NCBI GenBank assembly: GCA_010094025.1
Contig: ML991812.1
Span: 124,001-188,000, forward strand
Origin: Viridothelium virens
Lineage: Eukaryota > Ascomycota > Dothideomycetes > Trypetheliales > Trypetheliaceae
Length of the DNA: 64,000 nt
Direction: 5' to 3'
Shown here: positions 22,489 through 32,309 of the stretch, piece by piece
Layout: the number at the start of each line of letters is the position of its first letter
How positions within the stretch are numbered: position 1 is the first letter of the stretch
Notes under the pieces: generated by a model
What the model was told of the DNA's origin: nothing
The model's input: the letters and a program-made list of their open reading frames with translations, nothing else
The model's database searches: none
Made by a program: the position numbers and the translations under genes

Positions 22489-23664
22489 ATGGCGCGCACG
22501 ATTGATTTCACAATAACCAGCGCCGTGGCTCGAGTCCAGGGAGATACTCAACGCAGGAGACCATTGGTGGAACGACACGAAGAGATATGGGCGTTCTTAG
22601 TACCCCGACTGCAGGAAAAGCAGGAGCTCTGTAGATCTGGCTGGACGCCTAGCGACTTTATATTTCAGCAAGCCAAGCATCCGATGCGTGTTAACCTCTG
22701 GTCAAAGCTTGCGAGATCGGAAACTCCCAGCTACGCACATACTCTTCTGCACAAAGCACAAAATCCAAAAGTGAGATTGTCTCCACTAGAGAGACTACCA
22801 CCGGAGATGGTTGCAATGATTCTGGCAGATTCGAGTCTGAGGAGAAAAGACATCGTTGCCTTCGGGCTCTGCTCTACGTCCCTCTGGTCGCACGTACTAA
22901 GCCATATTGAGCAGCAATGTCGACACAAAGCAGCGCCATGGGCTGGCATGGAGCTTGCGCTAATCGGGACCCGGCTGCTGGGCTTTCCAGCCTCCTTTGC
23001 ACGGGATTCCTTGGCGTGGAACTCTGTGGGAGCATCCAATGACATAAATGGCCAACTGAGCGCCAGTGATTACGCTTGGTCGACGCTACATTTGTATACG
23101 TGTCCGCCAGCTACTAATTGCGATGTTTGGCTCAAAGTTTTGCGCGATCAATATGAAGATCTTTGTGTTGACGCACAGTTTCCTCTCGTCTTTGCTCGAT
23201 CTTTGACTGGCGCTGGGCTTCCATGGACTCTGCGGAATCTGGATACTCTCGAATACATTACGTGTACGTGTACGGTCGAGTTAAAACCTTCAGCCACAAA
23301 AGACGAGGATTGCATTTATACTAGGAATGCCCAGGACCCAGGTAGAGATATCCGCCAAGGGTTTGTCATGCAGAATGGGGAGGTCTTAGGATGGCTCCGT
23401 GTTGAGGATGTAATAATGTCCCGTATCTGCTGTAGCAGAGCGCCATTGTCTATAAACTCAAGTTACCCCGATCATCGGAAGCATGTCCCCAAACAAGGGC
23501 CTTGGGCTGGCCATCGTTTTGACATTGTTGCATCAGGAACCAATGGCTTTCATGATACAAACGGATGGACTGATCTCACTGAGCAAGTAGTCCAGGAAGC
23601 AGAGACCCTCTGGCCAAAAATCAGGAGCAAAGGTGCCGCGGGAGTATCCTCACCTGACTTATGA
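22489..23664 (+). CDS. F-box-like protein, lineage-specific
   Basis: Single-exon 391-residue protein. Residues about 97-137 (LSPLERLPPEMVAMILADSSLRRKDIVAFGLCSTSLWSHV) look like an F-box: the LPxE start, a hydrophobic helix, and a C..S...W end. The remainder has no recognised domain but includes regularly spaced Trp residues (WLKVLRDQYEDLC, LGWLRVEDVIMSR, WAGHRFDIV). No signal peptide or membrane segment. Its promoter shows a CCAAT and a TATA-like element. Function beyond possible SCF adaptor activity cannot be said. Confidence 0.65.
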   Translation: MARTIDFTITSAVARVQGDTQRRRPLVERHEEIWAFLVPRLQEKQELCRSGWTPSDFIFQQAKHPMRVNLWSKLARSETPSYAHTLLHKAQNPKVRLSPLERLPPEMVAMILADSSLRRKDIVAFGLCSTSLWSHVLSHIEQQCRHKAAPWAGMELALIGTRLLGFPASFARDSLAWNSVGASNDINGQLSASDYAWSTLHLYTCPPATNCDVWLKVLRDQYEDLCVDAQFPLVFARSLTGAGLPWTLRNLDTLEYITCTCTVELKPSATKDEDCIYTRNAQDPGRDIRQGFVMQNGEVLGWLRVEDVIMSRICCSRAPLSINSSYPDHRKHVPKQGPWAGHRFDIVASGTNGFHDTNGWTDLTEQVVQEAETLWPKIRSKGAAGVSSPDL

Positions 23665-23896
23665 GTTGTAGCCTGTAAGATTGCTCCTTGGACCAAGTCA
23701 AGTTAGCCCAATCAACACGTGGGTTAGATTCCTGCCAGAGAGGAGCATATAGGTGCAGGCGATATTTATTATGAAACAGGACACAGGCACTCTCGAGCCC
23801 ATGGAGAAAAGCATGAAGGCATGTAGTGGTTGGCCGCAGTCGATCTTTGTAGGCCATGTCTCAGCTCCCCCTTTACTGTTATTCGGCAGCCTTCGC

Positions 23897-23936
<40 letters not shown>

Positions 23937-24280
23937 GTCACCATGAGGAACAAAAGTCTCTGTGCCACCTCGACTCGCGCGAACTCCCTGAAAATCCTTC
24001 TAGGTGGCACAGATGCTTTGGCACCCCATGAAGATCGTCGTCATCATCATCATAGTAATGGTGGGGCAGGGTCGACTGCGCCGCTTCGCTGTGCCACATC
24101 CTCAATGGGCGACATATCTGTTACTGGATCTTCTACTTGACGTGATGCTAACCCTTCCGAACTTACGTATGCTCTGGTGGCTTATCTTCGCCTTAATTGC
24201 CTTTACCACCTAAGCTTCGCAGGACGATTTGAACTGGTGTCGACCGAGAAGGTCTCTGCAGAAGGCATTGCATCGTTGCA
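23665..24280. other. Intergenic with microsatellite
   Basis: Contains the (CAT)13 tract listed separately and a shorter CATCATCATCAT run near 24040. The predicted ORFs here are translations of the microsatellite (poly-His or poly-Ile) and are not supported as genes. Confidence 0.6.
23897..23935. repeat. (CAT)13 trinucleotide microsatellite
   Basis: Thirteen uninterrupted CAT units, then CGTCACCATGAGG. It lies between two genes and is likely length-polymorphic. Confidence 0.95.
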
Positions 24281-25367
24281 ATGTCTGGTAAGGTGTCACT
24301 AGATGGTATTGCTGTGGTCACTGGGGTAGGAATCTAGAAATCGTGCACTTATCCCATCTCAGTCACTAAGACTTCTCAAAAGGCTGCGTCGGGCATCGGC
24401 GAAGAGACAGCGATCGCCTTCGCTGAAGCGGGCTGTCGTGGCGTCGTCTTTGCAGATTTTGATGAAAATGGGGCTTGCGCCGTTGCGGATAAGAGCAAGG
24501 AATATGCAAAACATCCATCTTATCGCGGCTTGGGCATTAGAGTGGACGTGACCGACGAGAGCAGCGTCGAGAATATGGCTGAGACTACGTTCAAGGAGTT
24601 TGGAAGGATCGACTACAGCGTGAATAGTGCGGGTGTAAGTTTGTGCCCCATCCTCTTACAATAGCGCTCAACGAACAGCAACATTAAATGAGTCAAATGA
24701 AAGATCGTAAATGAGCGGCAGGCATGCAACGATGGAGGCAATCCGACCTCCAATCAGGAGCTTGAGCCGTTCGAGAAGGTCTTGAAGACGAATGTTACAG
24801 GCATCATGCTCTGCGTACGAGCTGTGTCCAAGATTATGGCTAAACAAGAGCCTCGAACTTATAGTGGCCGCAAGGGAGAAAGGAGTCTTGGGCGAGGATC
24901 GATTGTCAACGTGGGCAGTCTCAACTCCAATATTGCATCTCCCGGCCTGCTGCCGTATGTCACGTCAAAATTTGCTGTTATGGGAATAACAAAAACGGCC
25001 GGTAAGACTGACTAACCCTTCCTTCATGATTCTATCCTTTCATGCATACACACACAAAATTACTCACAGTCATTATCACCATGTGGAGCTAACTTCACTA
25101 GCGCTCGATCTCATGAGTTCACAAGTCCGTGTCAATGCTGTTTGCCCTGGCTGGGTAGATACTCCACTGCTCCAAGGCGGCTTGCAACGAAATCCGAAGA
25201 TTGGTGAATACATACAAGAACTGGTTCCGCATGGTAGGATAGCATCTCCTGAAGAGATCGCAGACTATATTGTATTTGCTTGCAGTCCGAGTGCAAGTTA
25301 CATTAATGGTACGGGTACGATAATTGACGCGGGCTTGAGTTTGACCGTGCATAGAGCCTCTCTATAG
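24281..25367 (+). CDS. Short-chain dehydrogenase/reductase (classical SDR)
   Basis: Four exons: 24281-24325, 24383-24634, 24704-25001, 25102-25367, giving 286 residues. The cofactor motif TGAASGIG (residues 14-21) is created only after splicing the first intron. NSAG, the catalytic Ser171 in NVGSLNS, and Tyr184/Lys188 in YVTSK follow, then the PG motif in VNAVCPGWVDTPL and a C-terminal INGTGTIIDAGLS. An Asp in FADFD after the second beta strand suggests NAD(H) preference (inference). The family includes 3-oxoacyl-ACP-reductase-like and polyketide-tailoring enzymes; the substrate is not deducible. It is tail-to-tail with a second SDR, 229 bp apart. Confidence 0.9.
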
Positions 25368-25596
25368 GTTGCTAACCGCACGATACGCACAACTTGGTCA
25401 ATTGAAAGCTACCAAAGATATTATTGGTCAATAATGGCGCTTGCGCTGTCACTACACGTTCCTTCTCTTTGCTGCGTATGATAACCTTGGAACGTGTTCA
25501 CTTGTCTAGCTCCGCCGACTTTTCTTGTTACCAAATTTCCCCCCAACACCTTCGATAAAACTCCCCGCGCTGGTCCAAGATACGGCCGAGAACCTC

Positions 25597-26571
25597 TCAT
25601 CCACTCCATCCTGGAGTCGTGGCGGTGCCAGTAGTTTGAAGCTTCCAGTTTGCATCGCCAAACGGCCAGCCGACAAGATCAATACTGAGTTGCCTGCTCC
25701 CTTCAATCTCTTTCGCTTGGGCTTTGAGCTCATCTGCATCCCAGTTTGACCACAGAAACCTACCCTTCAAGAAACGTGCTTCGGGGCTTGCAAGCCAGAC
25801 GTTGAAGCTCGCTGGTAGAGAGACTAGATCAAAGTCAGCTTCTGACATTCCACTCAACAAATTGTCATTCCGCTTACCGTCATCTTCAAAGCCCATAGCC
25901 TTGACACCCCCAGCTTCCTGACTCATCGCAGAGTCCACCACGCCTGGCTGCACGTGGAAAACACTGAGCTCTTGGTTCGCATAAGCCAGGGAATCCCAAA
26001 GCCGAAATACCGCTAGCTTGGCGACGCTATATGAAACGAACCCAGGAGCGATATTCAGATGCGCCAAGAACGAAGAAGTCTCAATGACGACGGGATCCGT
26101 CGAGGCATGTCGAAGGAACGCCTGGGCGACGGCTAAAGATCCCCTGAGATTCTGCTGAATCGCCTCGAGGAACGCGTCCGCGTCGACCTTCTCCACGGAC
26201 TCCTGGGGCCCAATCACCGCCGCGTTGCTAACCAATACGTGGATCTTCCCGCCGCCGACAAACTTCGCAAAGGCCGCATCCACCTCGCTCTTCTTCGTGA
26301 TATCAGTGGAGGCCGCGAACACCTCGACGTCCGCGTACTGCTGCTCAATCGAGGCTTTGGTGTCGAGAAGCGGCTGTTCCCTTCGGCCAAGCAGGGCGAT
26401 CCTGGACGCGCCGGCTTCGGCGAAGTGGCGAGCGGTCGCTGCGCCGATGCCTGTCCCACCTCCTGTTACTACCACGGTCTTGCCTTTGGCCGAAAGCTCC
26501 GGGCGGGTGGGGGATATGGATGGGTATGTTTTCGTGTGCCACGTTGAGGTTGGGGATGGAAAAGGAGCCAT
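25597..26571 (-). CDS. Short-chain dehydrogenase/reductase (second SDR)
   Basis: Single-exon 324-residue SDR. Cofactor motif TGGGTGIG at residues 36-43, NAA at 116-118, catalytic Ser166/167 (ETSSF) and Tyr181/Lys185 in YSVAK, and PG in VFHVQPGVVDS. An Arg pair after the second strand (LLGRREQP) is compatible with NADP(H). The C-terminal WSNWDADELKAQAKEI matches a fungal group often annotated only as NAD(P)-binding protein. It is convergent with the neighbouring SDR but not closely related to it, since motifs and C termini differ. Substrate unknown. Confidence 0.9.
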   Translation of the reverse strand: MAPFPSPTSTWHTKTYPSISPTRPELSAKGKTVVVTGGGTGIGAATARHFAEAGASRIALLGRREQPLLDTKASIEQQYADVEVFAASTDITKKSEVDAAFAKFVGGGKIHVLVSNAAVIGPQESVEKVDADAFLEAIQQNLRGSLAVAQAFLRHASTDPVVIETSSFLAHLNIAPGFVSYSVAKLAVFRLWDSLAYANQELSVFHVQPGVVDSAMSQEAGGVKAMGFEDDGKRNDNLLSGMSEADFDLVSLPASFNVWLASPEARFLKGRFLWSNWDADELKAQAKEIEGSRQLSIDLVGWPFGDANWKLQTTGTATTPGWSG

Positions 26572-27090
26572 GGTGATTGTAAGTTATATGGGGAACTGAG
26601 AAGGAAAAGTCGATTTTTCGATGAGAGACATATTTTTGAGCGAACACTGCCCATTTTTATGTTTGCGACGAATTGCTGGCCACTTAAGTTCGGTGTTGCC
26701 AGCGAAAGAGGGTGGCGGATTCTTGGAGTTGAAGCAGATTTGACATTGACAAAATGCTCCGGCCGATAGACTGTTTAGCATCCAGGAAGAGTATTCCGGT
26801 ATGGTTGCCTCGTATTACAAGGTGTTCCGCCGGGCGGACTACTTTGAACGGAGGTACCTGCGCTGACAAATGGCCAGGGAGAAGAAATAGTTGGAACCTT
26901 CGCAAGGGAGGTTGCACGGACCATTTCCCATGAAGTTTAGCTGGGTTCCCGTCTGTCCTCTACCCTAGAAACTACACTACACCACCACATCTGATCATCT
27001 AATTGATTGGAGGTATGTGGAGGCCATAATCCGTCCGGTGCTTCGCTGTGTACTGCACATTACCCACGATCTGTGGCGGTCTAATTTTAG
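26572..27090. other. Divergent intergenic region, SDR / C2HC-Zn2Cys6 regulator
   Basis: 519 bp between the second SDR (-) and the regulator (+), so both promoters lie here. No gene and no clear binding site recognised by eye. Confidence 0.5.
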
Positions 27091-28852
27091 ATGTATGAGC
27101 GTGTTCTACAATCCGTTCTGCGGTGCGGGCGGTGTAATAAAGTGTTTGATAAGCGTATGTAGTACCCTTCACCAGATGTTACTTCGTTATGGCGAATTTG
27201 TGTTGACAGTGTGGTGTTGCAGAGTCCACGCTGAAGAGACATGAGTACTATTGTCGCTCTCGAGGAGCTGCCAGTACCACACGAGCTCGATCTTGTTTTG
27301 CTTGTGCGAGAAGGAAGGCGCGATGCGATAACAGGCGGCCGGAGTGTTCGGGGTGCATCAACAAGGCCATCGAATGCCATTATCCAGCAAAATCGCTCAA
27401 AGGTACAGGACCAAGGATCCATCAAAGCGTTGATGGGCCAGCACAGCAGTGGGAAGCTACCCCTTTATTGGTGCCAGATTCTTCCAATGTCGAAAATCAC
27501 CAAGAAGCAAGGAACGACGGTGCTATAGATCTCAATGCTGCATTTGATATACCAGAGCTGGATTTCACAAATGTCGGAGGGGAATATCTTGAATGGGATG
27601 TGCCAAATATTGATTTCCCCAATTTCCTGAATCAGCAGACGAACGACGAGACTGCCCGCTACCCTTCGTCGATGTCGTCATCTTCTTTTCGTTATTCGAC
27701 GCCTTCTACCGAGCAAATGGTTCAGGCACAACTAGCCATCTCTTCTCCAATCGTATCGATACCCCCCGTACCAACCTACTTCGTCCGATCACTTGGTCAG
27801 CGACCAAGAACGAAGACCGGAGCACAAAGAATCGTTACTCTTATGCGCCATACCCTGAAATCTTATCCTTCAATGATGCTACGTCACGATGCTCTTCCAC
27901 CCTTCATCCACCCGCATTTGATATCTTCCAATGCTGAGAATGACCACATGGAGCCATTAAACAACTGTATTAGTTTGGTACATATGATCAGCAGTGGGGT
28001 CAAAGGCAGTCGAAAGTTATTTTGGAAAAATGTGGGGCTGGAATGTGAACGTTTTTGTGAAGAGGTACGTTGAACTTGCGATGATCCTGGGGGGAGATCT
28101 ACAAAGAGCTGAGAGGTAATTTCAGTATCTAAAGTTCAACAAATGGGAACTCATTGCCGCTATGCTCGCCCTCTCCATTTATATCCTGATAAGGTTGGAT
28201 GAAGGCGAAACGGATCACAACAACTTTGATTTTCTATTACTCAGAACGGTGACCGTAGGTCTATCTCCCTCTTTATTCTTTTCCTCTCGATTCTAATGAT
28301 AGAATGCAGATAACAGCTAAACAACTCAGCGATATTCACATCGTATACGACATACAGTCTATGCTAAATAACTGCGGCCTCGAAATTAGCTGGAAAGATT
28401 GGATTTTTGAGGAATCAAGACGAAGGTTGGACTTTTGCTTACTCTCATGTAATGAACTCAATGTGAGGATGCTAATGAAGCAAAGATTATGCGTAGTCTA
28501 TCGAGTTTTAAATATGCTCGTGTACTTTGAGCCTGCGGCAATGTGCAATCTGCGACCGGATCTTGTTATAGCACCACTGCCAGCAAAGAAACAGCTATGG
28601 GAAGCAAATGATGAGTACGTGTGGAAGGCGGAGAGCGAGAGGGAGCCTGGGTTCTCAACTGCCTTCGGGTTGGCTGCGACCGGTGGGCTGGTCGAAGTAG
28701 ATGAAGGGCGGATACATTGCAGTGACGCAGTGCTCCATAAGTCCTGGGATGAGAGAATACCGCCAAGCAAGGCTGTAGATTGGGAGAGGTGGTGCTCGGG
28801 AATGGATGAGTTTGGCGGCCTTGTCATGCTTGCTGCTTCATTAATAGTGTAG
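27091..28852 (+). CDS. Transcription factor with N-terminal C2HC finger plus Zn2Cys6 cluster
   Basis: Five exons: 27091-27154, 27223-28064, 28126-28254, 28310-28425, 28486-28852, giving about 505 residues. Splicing exon 1 to exon 2 builds a C2HC finger: Cys12-X2-Cys15-X12-His28-X3-Cys32. Immediately after comes a Gal4-type cluster with Cys46, 49, 56, 63, 66 and 73 (CX2C-X6-C-X6-CX2C-X6-C). The middle has an acidic stretch, then a conserved region with RPRTKTGAQRIVTLMRHTLKSYP and ALPPFIHPHL seen in a family of Pezizomycotina regulators. The last intron (60 nt) is proposed because it joins ESRRR to LCVVYRVLNMLVYFEPAAMC; it is in frame, so retention cannot be excluded. Presumably a nuclear DNA-binding regulator; targets unknown, though the SDRs and RiPP genes are near. 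Confidence 0.85.
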
Positions 28853-28875
28853 CGAGTGGCGAGCCCCAAGTCCGT

Positions 28876-30537
28876 CTAGCTGATTATATGTTGTGGACTC
28901 GAGATCCGGGAAACCAAGCATTCCAGTCGTAGACCGAAGACTGCATCTGCTGGGCAGGAGCCATTAAGCATTTCTCGAACTCTTCTAGGTACATCGGGTA
29001 CAACGTCTGGGTCCAGCCTTCTTTGCTTGCTTGAGTATCCTCCCCAGTAATCTCGCCCTACCTTCCTAACGTCGCTCACACAGCGTGGATGCTCAAAGTC
29101 CTCAGCAGATCCTATTGGCCAAGTAGGAACAAAACAGAATTCATTCGAATTGCAACCTTTACACTTCTTCCACTCTGTCCAAGCCAGATACTTCTGAAGC
29201 GCCTGAGCCGCTGACAGGCCATCAGCCAGTGTTCTGGTTTCAGCATGTGTGATTGAGAAGAGGGTCTTGCAAATAACACTATTGACTTCAAGAATAGCAC
29301 GAGCCGCTGTTGTGTTGCTGTGTCGACTATTCCAAGGTATAAGATGCTCCTTGCATAACATATTCTCCTCATCTCTATTGCGGTTGCTGTAGTCGATGAA
29401 AGGGCGAAGAGGACGCTCTGCCTCAGTCTTAAATTCTTTCAGTGTTGGTATAGATCCGGATGCGAGATGCTCAATCCTATCAGAGTATTTTGTTACGATC
29501 ATATCCACGACGGCCTGCCAGTTGACGCTGGTGGTAGCAGGATAATGCTCTTGTAGAATCATATCGTCAAGTGCTTCTAAGACATCGTCGATGGAGGTGC
29601 TGGTCTTGTTGACCCTTGGCCTGCCAGTATCATCAATGTAAGTTACTCCTGGATAGGTGAACAAGCTGATATAATTATCGTAACTCAGTTTTACTCTCTC
29701 ACCGCCAATACCATGATGTCGGGCAGCAATTGCTTTGAAGTATGCCGGACTATCCGCTATCATGCCTGGAGGTCCATCGATACCTTTGGCCTGGCTAATG
29801 CGTACGGGATCCAAGTCCTTCTCGAAATCACAGAGTATGACTTCGAAGCCTGCTTCCATCCTCAGGAAGCCGTTGATCTGGCCTTGCCACTTTTCGCTGG
29901 CCATTTGACACATCCTTGCAGCACGGATGTGGTCTTCTCCGACCTCCGTCACATTTCGCAATTGAGACTTGTGGAGTGGGTTGTAATGCAGAATGACAAA
30001 ATCCTGCAGGTCCAGAGTACCTTTGTCCGATTTGGCTGCAGATGCGCCATCAATATACAAAAGACGAAGCGCATGTTTTGTCCTGTAAGTGTGCAAATAA
30101 CCATGGATCCGGCTCTTGCTACTTTGATCCCTTGACTTCCGCTTAACGATTTCTTGAGCATCAGGATCCGCCTTTTGTCCATTACGGCGGAAGTCGTCAA
30201 TATGTACCTTTGTATTTTTGACATCTCGATTCTTGTGTAGGCCCATACGATTACTCCCGGGCCGAGCGAAGACAAGTGCATGCTCAGGTTCAAAAGCCAG
30301 CCATTCCATCCCGCTCACCCGAGTTGCTGACCCAGTCCCGTGGTAAAACTCAGTTCCGGCTGCTATCGTAGCGATGAAGAATGCCATGCCATTATGATTT
30401 AAAGAAGAACCGAATTGACGGGCAGAATTGTGGATCTCGTTGAAAATGTAGTTAGCTCTGAGAAATTCGGGCTCAACTGCACTTCCATGGGTCAGAATCA
30501 GAGAGTGTATTATCGCTACCACGAATGTGGATCTCAT
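28876..30537 (-). CDS. Conserved fungal secreted protein of unknown function
   Basis: Single-exon 553-residue protein when started at the ATG at 30537, which gives a signal peptide (STFVVAIIHSLILTHGSA); an upstream in-frame ATG at 30648 would bury it. The mature part opens with NSARQFGSSLNHNGMAFFIA and EFYHGT, then MEWLAFEPEHALVFAR and GYLHTYRTKHALRLLYIDGASAAK, a pattern I associate with a widespread family of uncharacterised ascomycete proteins. Conserved Cys residues in the last third (KKCKGCNSNEFC) suggest disulfides. No catalytic motif recognised. Its stop is only 24 bp from the regulator's stop (convergent). Whether it belongs to the nearby RiPP locus is open. Confidence 0.8.
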   Translation of the reverse strand: MRSTFVVAIIHSLILTHGSAVEPEFLRANYIFNEIHNSARQFGSSLNHNGMAFFIATIAAGTEFYHGTGSATRVSGMEWLAFEPEHALVFARPGSNRMGLHKNRDVKNTKVHIDDFRRNGQKADPDAQEIVKRKSRDQSSKSRIHGYLHTYRTKHALRLLYIDGASAAKSDKGTLDLQDFVILHYNPLHKSQLRNVTEVGEDHIRAARMCQMASEKWQGQINGFLRMEAGFEVILCDFEKDLDPVRISQAKGIDGPPGMIADSPAYFKAIAARHHGIGGERVKLSYDNYISLFTYPGVTYIDDTGRPRVNKTSTSIDDVLEALDDMILQEHYPATTSVNWQAVVDMIVTKYSDRIEHLASGSIPTLKEFKTEAERPLRPFIDYSNRNRDEENMLCKEHLIPWNSRHSNTTAARAILEVNSVICKTLFSITHAETRTLADGLSAAQALQKYLAWTEWKKCKGCNSNEFCFVPTWPIGSAEDFEHPRCVSDVRKVGRDYWGGYSSKQRRLDPDVVPDVPRRVREMLNGSCPADAVFGLRLECLVSRISSPQHIIS

Positions 30538-31302
30538 CACTGCGGCTCGCGATTCTGGTGATGAGCCAAGGTACTGATAATGAAGTGAATAACATAACAA
30601 AGAGAAGGAGCTCACGAAGCAGGAGGCTTCGTGAAATGCAGACAGCAAGGTAGGCGCGCCGCATCTGTGCCATGATTACCTGGAAGCTTCGGCTTGCAAC
30701 CGACAGTATGTAGCATGATTTAGCTGCATGCACTTGATCTCAGATACCGGTCCGTGTACCTCCATACGATGGAGCTGCATCACGGACGCCCACTTTTGTG
30801 ACGTTGTGAAGCAGGGGCAGGAGCTACGATACGGAGTTGCGGTCTGTGCGCACGGCTCTTACATCGCTACATCCTTCTCGTCCACTTCAATCCCACCATC
30901 CTTTTCTCTCCACTTCGTGCCCACAACGTCATCATCACTGCATACCCACCAGGTGCTGTGAAAAGAAATGTCTGTGCTACTATATTTGAGGCGGTTCAAT
31001 TTGACCTCATGCGCTTTCAGAAATTCAGGTGCTCCCTCAATAAAATCTTCCCTAACTGTAAGGAAAAGGATTTATCATGAAGTTAAGATAGGACCCCCAA
31101 GATATCTCCTAAATGCCAGTCCTTATGAAGGGGCGACCGAAGGATCATTCGTATACAACAAGCAGCGAGATACAGAGGACTTTATCTCTACGTCGTCTCG
31201 TGATTCAACATCGGGTTTCTATCACTGATTACGCTGATGATAGTAGTGTTAATGGTGTCAATCAGTCTGACAATCTTTATAGACCTCGCTCGTGTCGTTC
31301 TC
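30538..31302. other. Intergenic: upstream of the secreted protein, downstream of the RiPP precursor
   Basis: 765 bp with no supported gene. It contains the presumed promoter of the secreted-protein gene and the 3' flank of the repeat precursor. Confidence 0.5.
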
Positions 31303-31736
31303 TTACGCTCTGAGGCCGTAGTATAGTTCGTCATTGTCCTCCTCGCGTGCCTTGAGGCCATAATACAGCTCGTCGTTATCCTCCTCACGTGCCTTGAGGC
31401 CGTAATACAGCTCGTCATTGTCCTCTTCACGCGCCTTGAGGCCGTAGTACAGCTCATCGTTGTCCTCCTCACGCGCCTTCAGACCATAGTAGAGCTCGTC
31501 GTTATCCTCTTCACGTGCTTTGAGGCCATAGTAGATCTCGTCGTTATCCTCCTCTCGTGCCTTGAGACCATAGTAGATCTCATCGCCATCTTCGGTTCGA
31601 GCTAATTCTCACACTTTTAAAAAAGCTTAAGGAGACAACTTGAGATGAGCTTACGAGAAATCGGGTTTCCCATGGGGTTTCCCGTGACGAAACCCGCCAA
31701 TGAAGGGAGAAGCATAAGCCAATATATGAGCTGCAT
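31303..31736 (-). CDS. Repeat-bearing secreted RiPP precursor (dikaritin type), candidate new
   Basis: Two exons on the minus strand: 31736-31655 and 31601-31303, with a 53-nt GTAAGC...TTAG intron, giving 126 residues. Residues 1-19 are a textbook signal peptide (hydrophobic LIYWLMLLPSLAGF, then VTG). A short spacer follows, then seven head-to-tail units of consensus EEDNDELYYGLKAR. Unit 1 is EDGDEIYYGLKAR, unit 2 has Ile for Leu, and the last ends GLRA before the stop. Secreted precursors with acidic repeats around a Tyr-containing core are the hallmark of fungal UstYa-dependent RiPPs (ustiloxin, phomopsin, asperipin, epichloecyclin). The core is probably within (I/L)YYGL. Each unit ends in KAR rather than the usual KR Kex2 site. 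Divergent from a UstYa-type gene. The peptide product and its activity are unknown; the class assignment is inferred from architecture and context. Confidence 0.88.
31306..31593 (-). repeat. 42-bp coding tandem repeat, seven copies
   Basis: Coding repeat inside the precursor. Units share the protein sequence but differ at many third positions (Tyr TAC/TAT, Arg CGA/CGT/CGC, Leu CTC/CTG/CTA, Asn AAC/AAT, Lys AAG/AAA), so the repeats are old or diverged under protein-level constraint and are not a fresh slippage product. First and last units are 39 bp. Confidence 0.95.
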
Positions 31737-32009
31737 CTTTAGAAAGGGTTTCTTCTGGTGGATTGAAAGTGTGAGTCGAAAGAAGCGCACACGGCTATCA
31801 AGAGGTACTAATTACTTTCAGAGGACCACCTTGTTCGAGAACGGCGACCGAGAGGATTGGAACCACTATACATTCCTTGCCGTATCATCTCCCATTACTG
31901 AGCAGTGACATGACGCACGATGGGTCTCAAACTCGATGCTTTGATCCCATTGGCAAGATCATAGTGCTTGGGCTAGAGGAAAGTCGGTCAACATCCTCCA
32001 TGTACATGC

Positions 32010-32025
32010 GATGCAACGTTGCATC
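32010..32025. promoter_or_regulatory. Perfect 16-bp palindrome in divergent promoter
   Basis: GATGCAACGTTGCATC equals its own reverse complement. Its position mid-way between two divergent cluster genes suggests a dimeric regulator's site; the binder is unknown. Confidence 0.6.
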
Positions 32026-32133
32026 CCGCCGCAGCGAAGCCTTAAGAGACCGGGGATGTGGGTCTTGATGTTGTCATGCCTATGGATCCTGGGGGCCTGA
32101 TTTCTGGAGCTGCAAGCTAAACAGGATGACGTT

Positions 32134-32146
32134 CGGTAACGGACCG
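32134..32146. promoter_or_regulatory. CGG-N7-CCG candidate Zn2Cys6 binding site
   Basis: CGG TAACGGA CCG, an everted or inverted triplet pair of the kind Gal4-family dimers bind; a second internal CGG also gives a CGG-N3-CGG direct pair. Confidence 0.45.
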
Positions 32147-32309
32147 TGATCTCTCATCCTTGAACAATCCACGGGCTAATTCGTACGGTGATGGCAATAG
32201 ATTCATTACATCTGCCTCCGAGTCTTAGGCAACATCATCATCAACCCAGTGTCACGGATCTATCCAGCGGATATTATCGTTCTAGATATACTTTATATCT
32301 ACTGTCGGG

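Larger units (their letters stand above)
31737..32309. promoter_or_regulatory. Bidirectional promoter of RiPP precursor and ustYa-like gene
   Basis: 573 bp between two divergent starts. Near its centre are a perfect 16-bp palindrome (GATGCAACGTTGCATC, 32010-32025) and, just before it, a 10-bp palindrome CATGTACATG (31999-32008). A CGG-N7-CCG inverted pair, which also reads CGG-N3-CGG, lies at 32134-32146. A TATA-like string (ATATACTTTATATC) ends about 12 bp before the ustYa-like ATG. CGG-spaced sites fit Zn2Cys6 regulators, so coordinated control is likely but inferred. Confidence 0.65.

Noticed and set aside
23753-24140. ORFs with poly-His or poly-Ile runs
   Set aside because: They are translations of the CAT microsatellite.
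30538-30648. 37-residue N-terminal extension of the secreted protein
   Set aside because: It would place the signal peptide internally; the ATG at 30537 puts it at the N terminus.
31303-31601. CRISPR-like or minisatellite repeat
   Set aside because: The 42-bp units are contiguous, in frame and have no spacers; they encode a constrained peptide.
31645-31908. 87-codon plus-strand ORF opposite the RiPP precursor exon 1
   Set aside because: No family signal; it overlaps antisense the signal peptide exon and part of the divergent promoter.
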